DNA from: Roseobacter sp. MH60115
GTDB lineage: Bacteria; Pseudomonadota; Alphaproteobacteria; Rhodobacterales; Rhodobacteraceae
DNA: 64,000 nt
Direction: 5' to 3'
Assembly (NCBI RefSeq): GCF_015644665.1
Contig: NZ_JADOBQ010000003.1
Location: 1-64,000 of the forward strand
Positions 63,921 to 64,000 of this stretch are shown here, piece by piece. The position numbers and the translations under genes were made by a program. Under the pieces are notes generated by a model. That model had not been told where the DNA came from and made no database searches. It worked only from the letters and a program-made list of their open reading frames with translations. How positions within the stretch are numbered: position 1 is the stretch's first letter; each line of letters begins with the position of its first letter.

Positions 63921-64000
63921 GCTTCTTTCCTTTTTGTGTACGACCGAGGTCGGCACGTGAGCCGCCCTTCGTCGGTTCGCGACGCATCGGTCGCGACATC

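Overview
The window is a stretch of high-GC alphaproteobacterial chromosome, almost certainly from the Rhodobacteraceae (Roseobacter group). The evidence is the ChpT phosphotransferase, class II DAHP synthase, OlsB/OlsA ornithine-lipid pair, an L21 protein with a long helix-hairpin-helix tail, long PstC/PstA proteins with extra N-terminal domains, a cytosolic PhoR, an IalB protein and a family-typical intergenic repeat. Genes are dense and often overlap by ATGA. No rRNA, CRISPR array or intact insertion sequence was seen.

Layout. 0-1.1 kb: AT-rich accessory DNA at the 3' end of tRNA-Ser(CGA), holding a 52-codon ORF and a frameshifted gene. 1.3-9.3 kb: two DUF2059 proteins, rplU-rpmA, two GNAT acetyltransferases around a LysE exporter, then obgE-proB-proA. 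9.4-16 kb: chpT, olsBA, a secreted PA14-like protein, rpsB-tsf, aroQ and a bactofilin. 16.4-19 kb: pcaCHG plus a beta-keto acid cleavage enzyme. 19-26.5 kb: phoR, pstSCAB, phoU, phoB with a PHO box. 26.5-34.5 kb: a PLP enzyme, gamma-carbonic anhydrase, gmk, yicC, a PAS protein, DAHP synthase, a GlxA-type regulator and a sugar dehydrogenase. 34.7-40.4 kb: a branched-chain amino-acid-type ABC transporter operon interrupted by a small secreted-protein gene. 40.6-49.1 kb: a HerA-like ATPase, two orphan terminators, ialB, an ACP/ketosynthase/LpxD group and two cell-wall enzymes. 49.5-53.3 kb: a FixJ-type two-component system and a GAF protein, bracketed by two copies of a TAGG-N8-CCTA palindrome.

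The most unusual part is 53.4-63.9 kb: ten tightly packed minus-strand genes that look like one operon. In transcription order they encode a serpin, a DUF4384-like secreted protein, a chymotrypsin-fold protease with a zymogen-type activation site, a TPR/OmpA protein, two secreted caspase-like proteases carrying Ca2+-loop motifs, two unrecognised proteins without signal peptides, a membrane protein with a Lon-type (S16) Ser-Lys protease domain but no ATPase, and a secreted protein with a weak OmpA-like segment. Three protease families with a cognate-looking inhibitor and cell-wall anchors suggest a regulated envelope proteolytic cascade. The individual domain calls rest on visible catalytic motifs; the cascade is inference.
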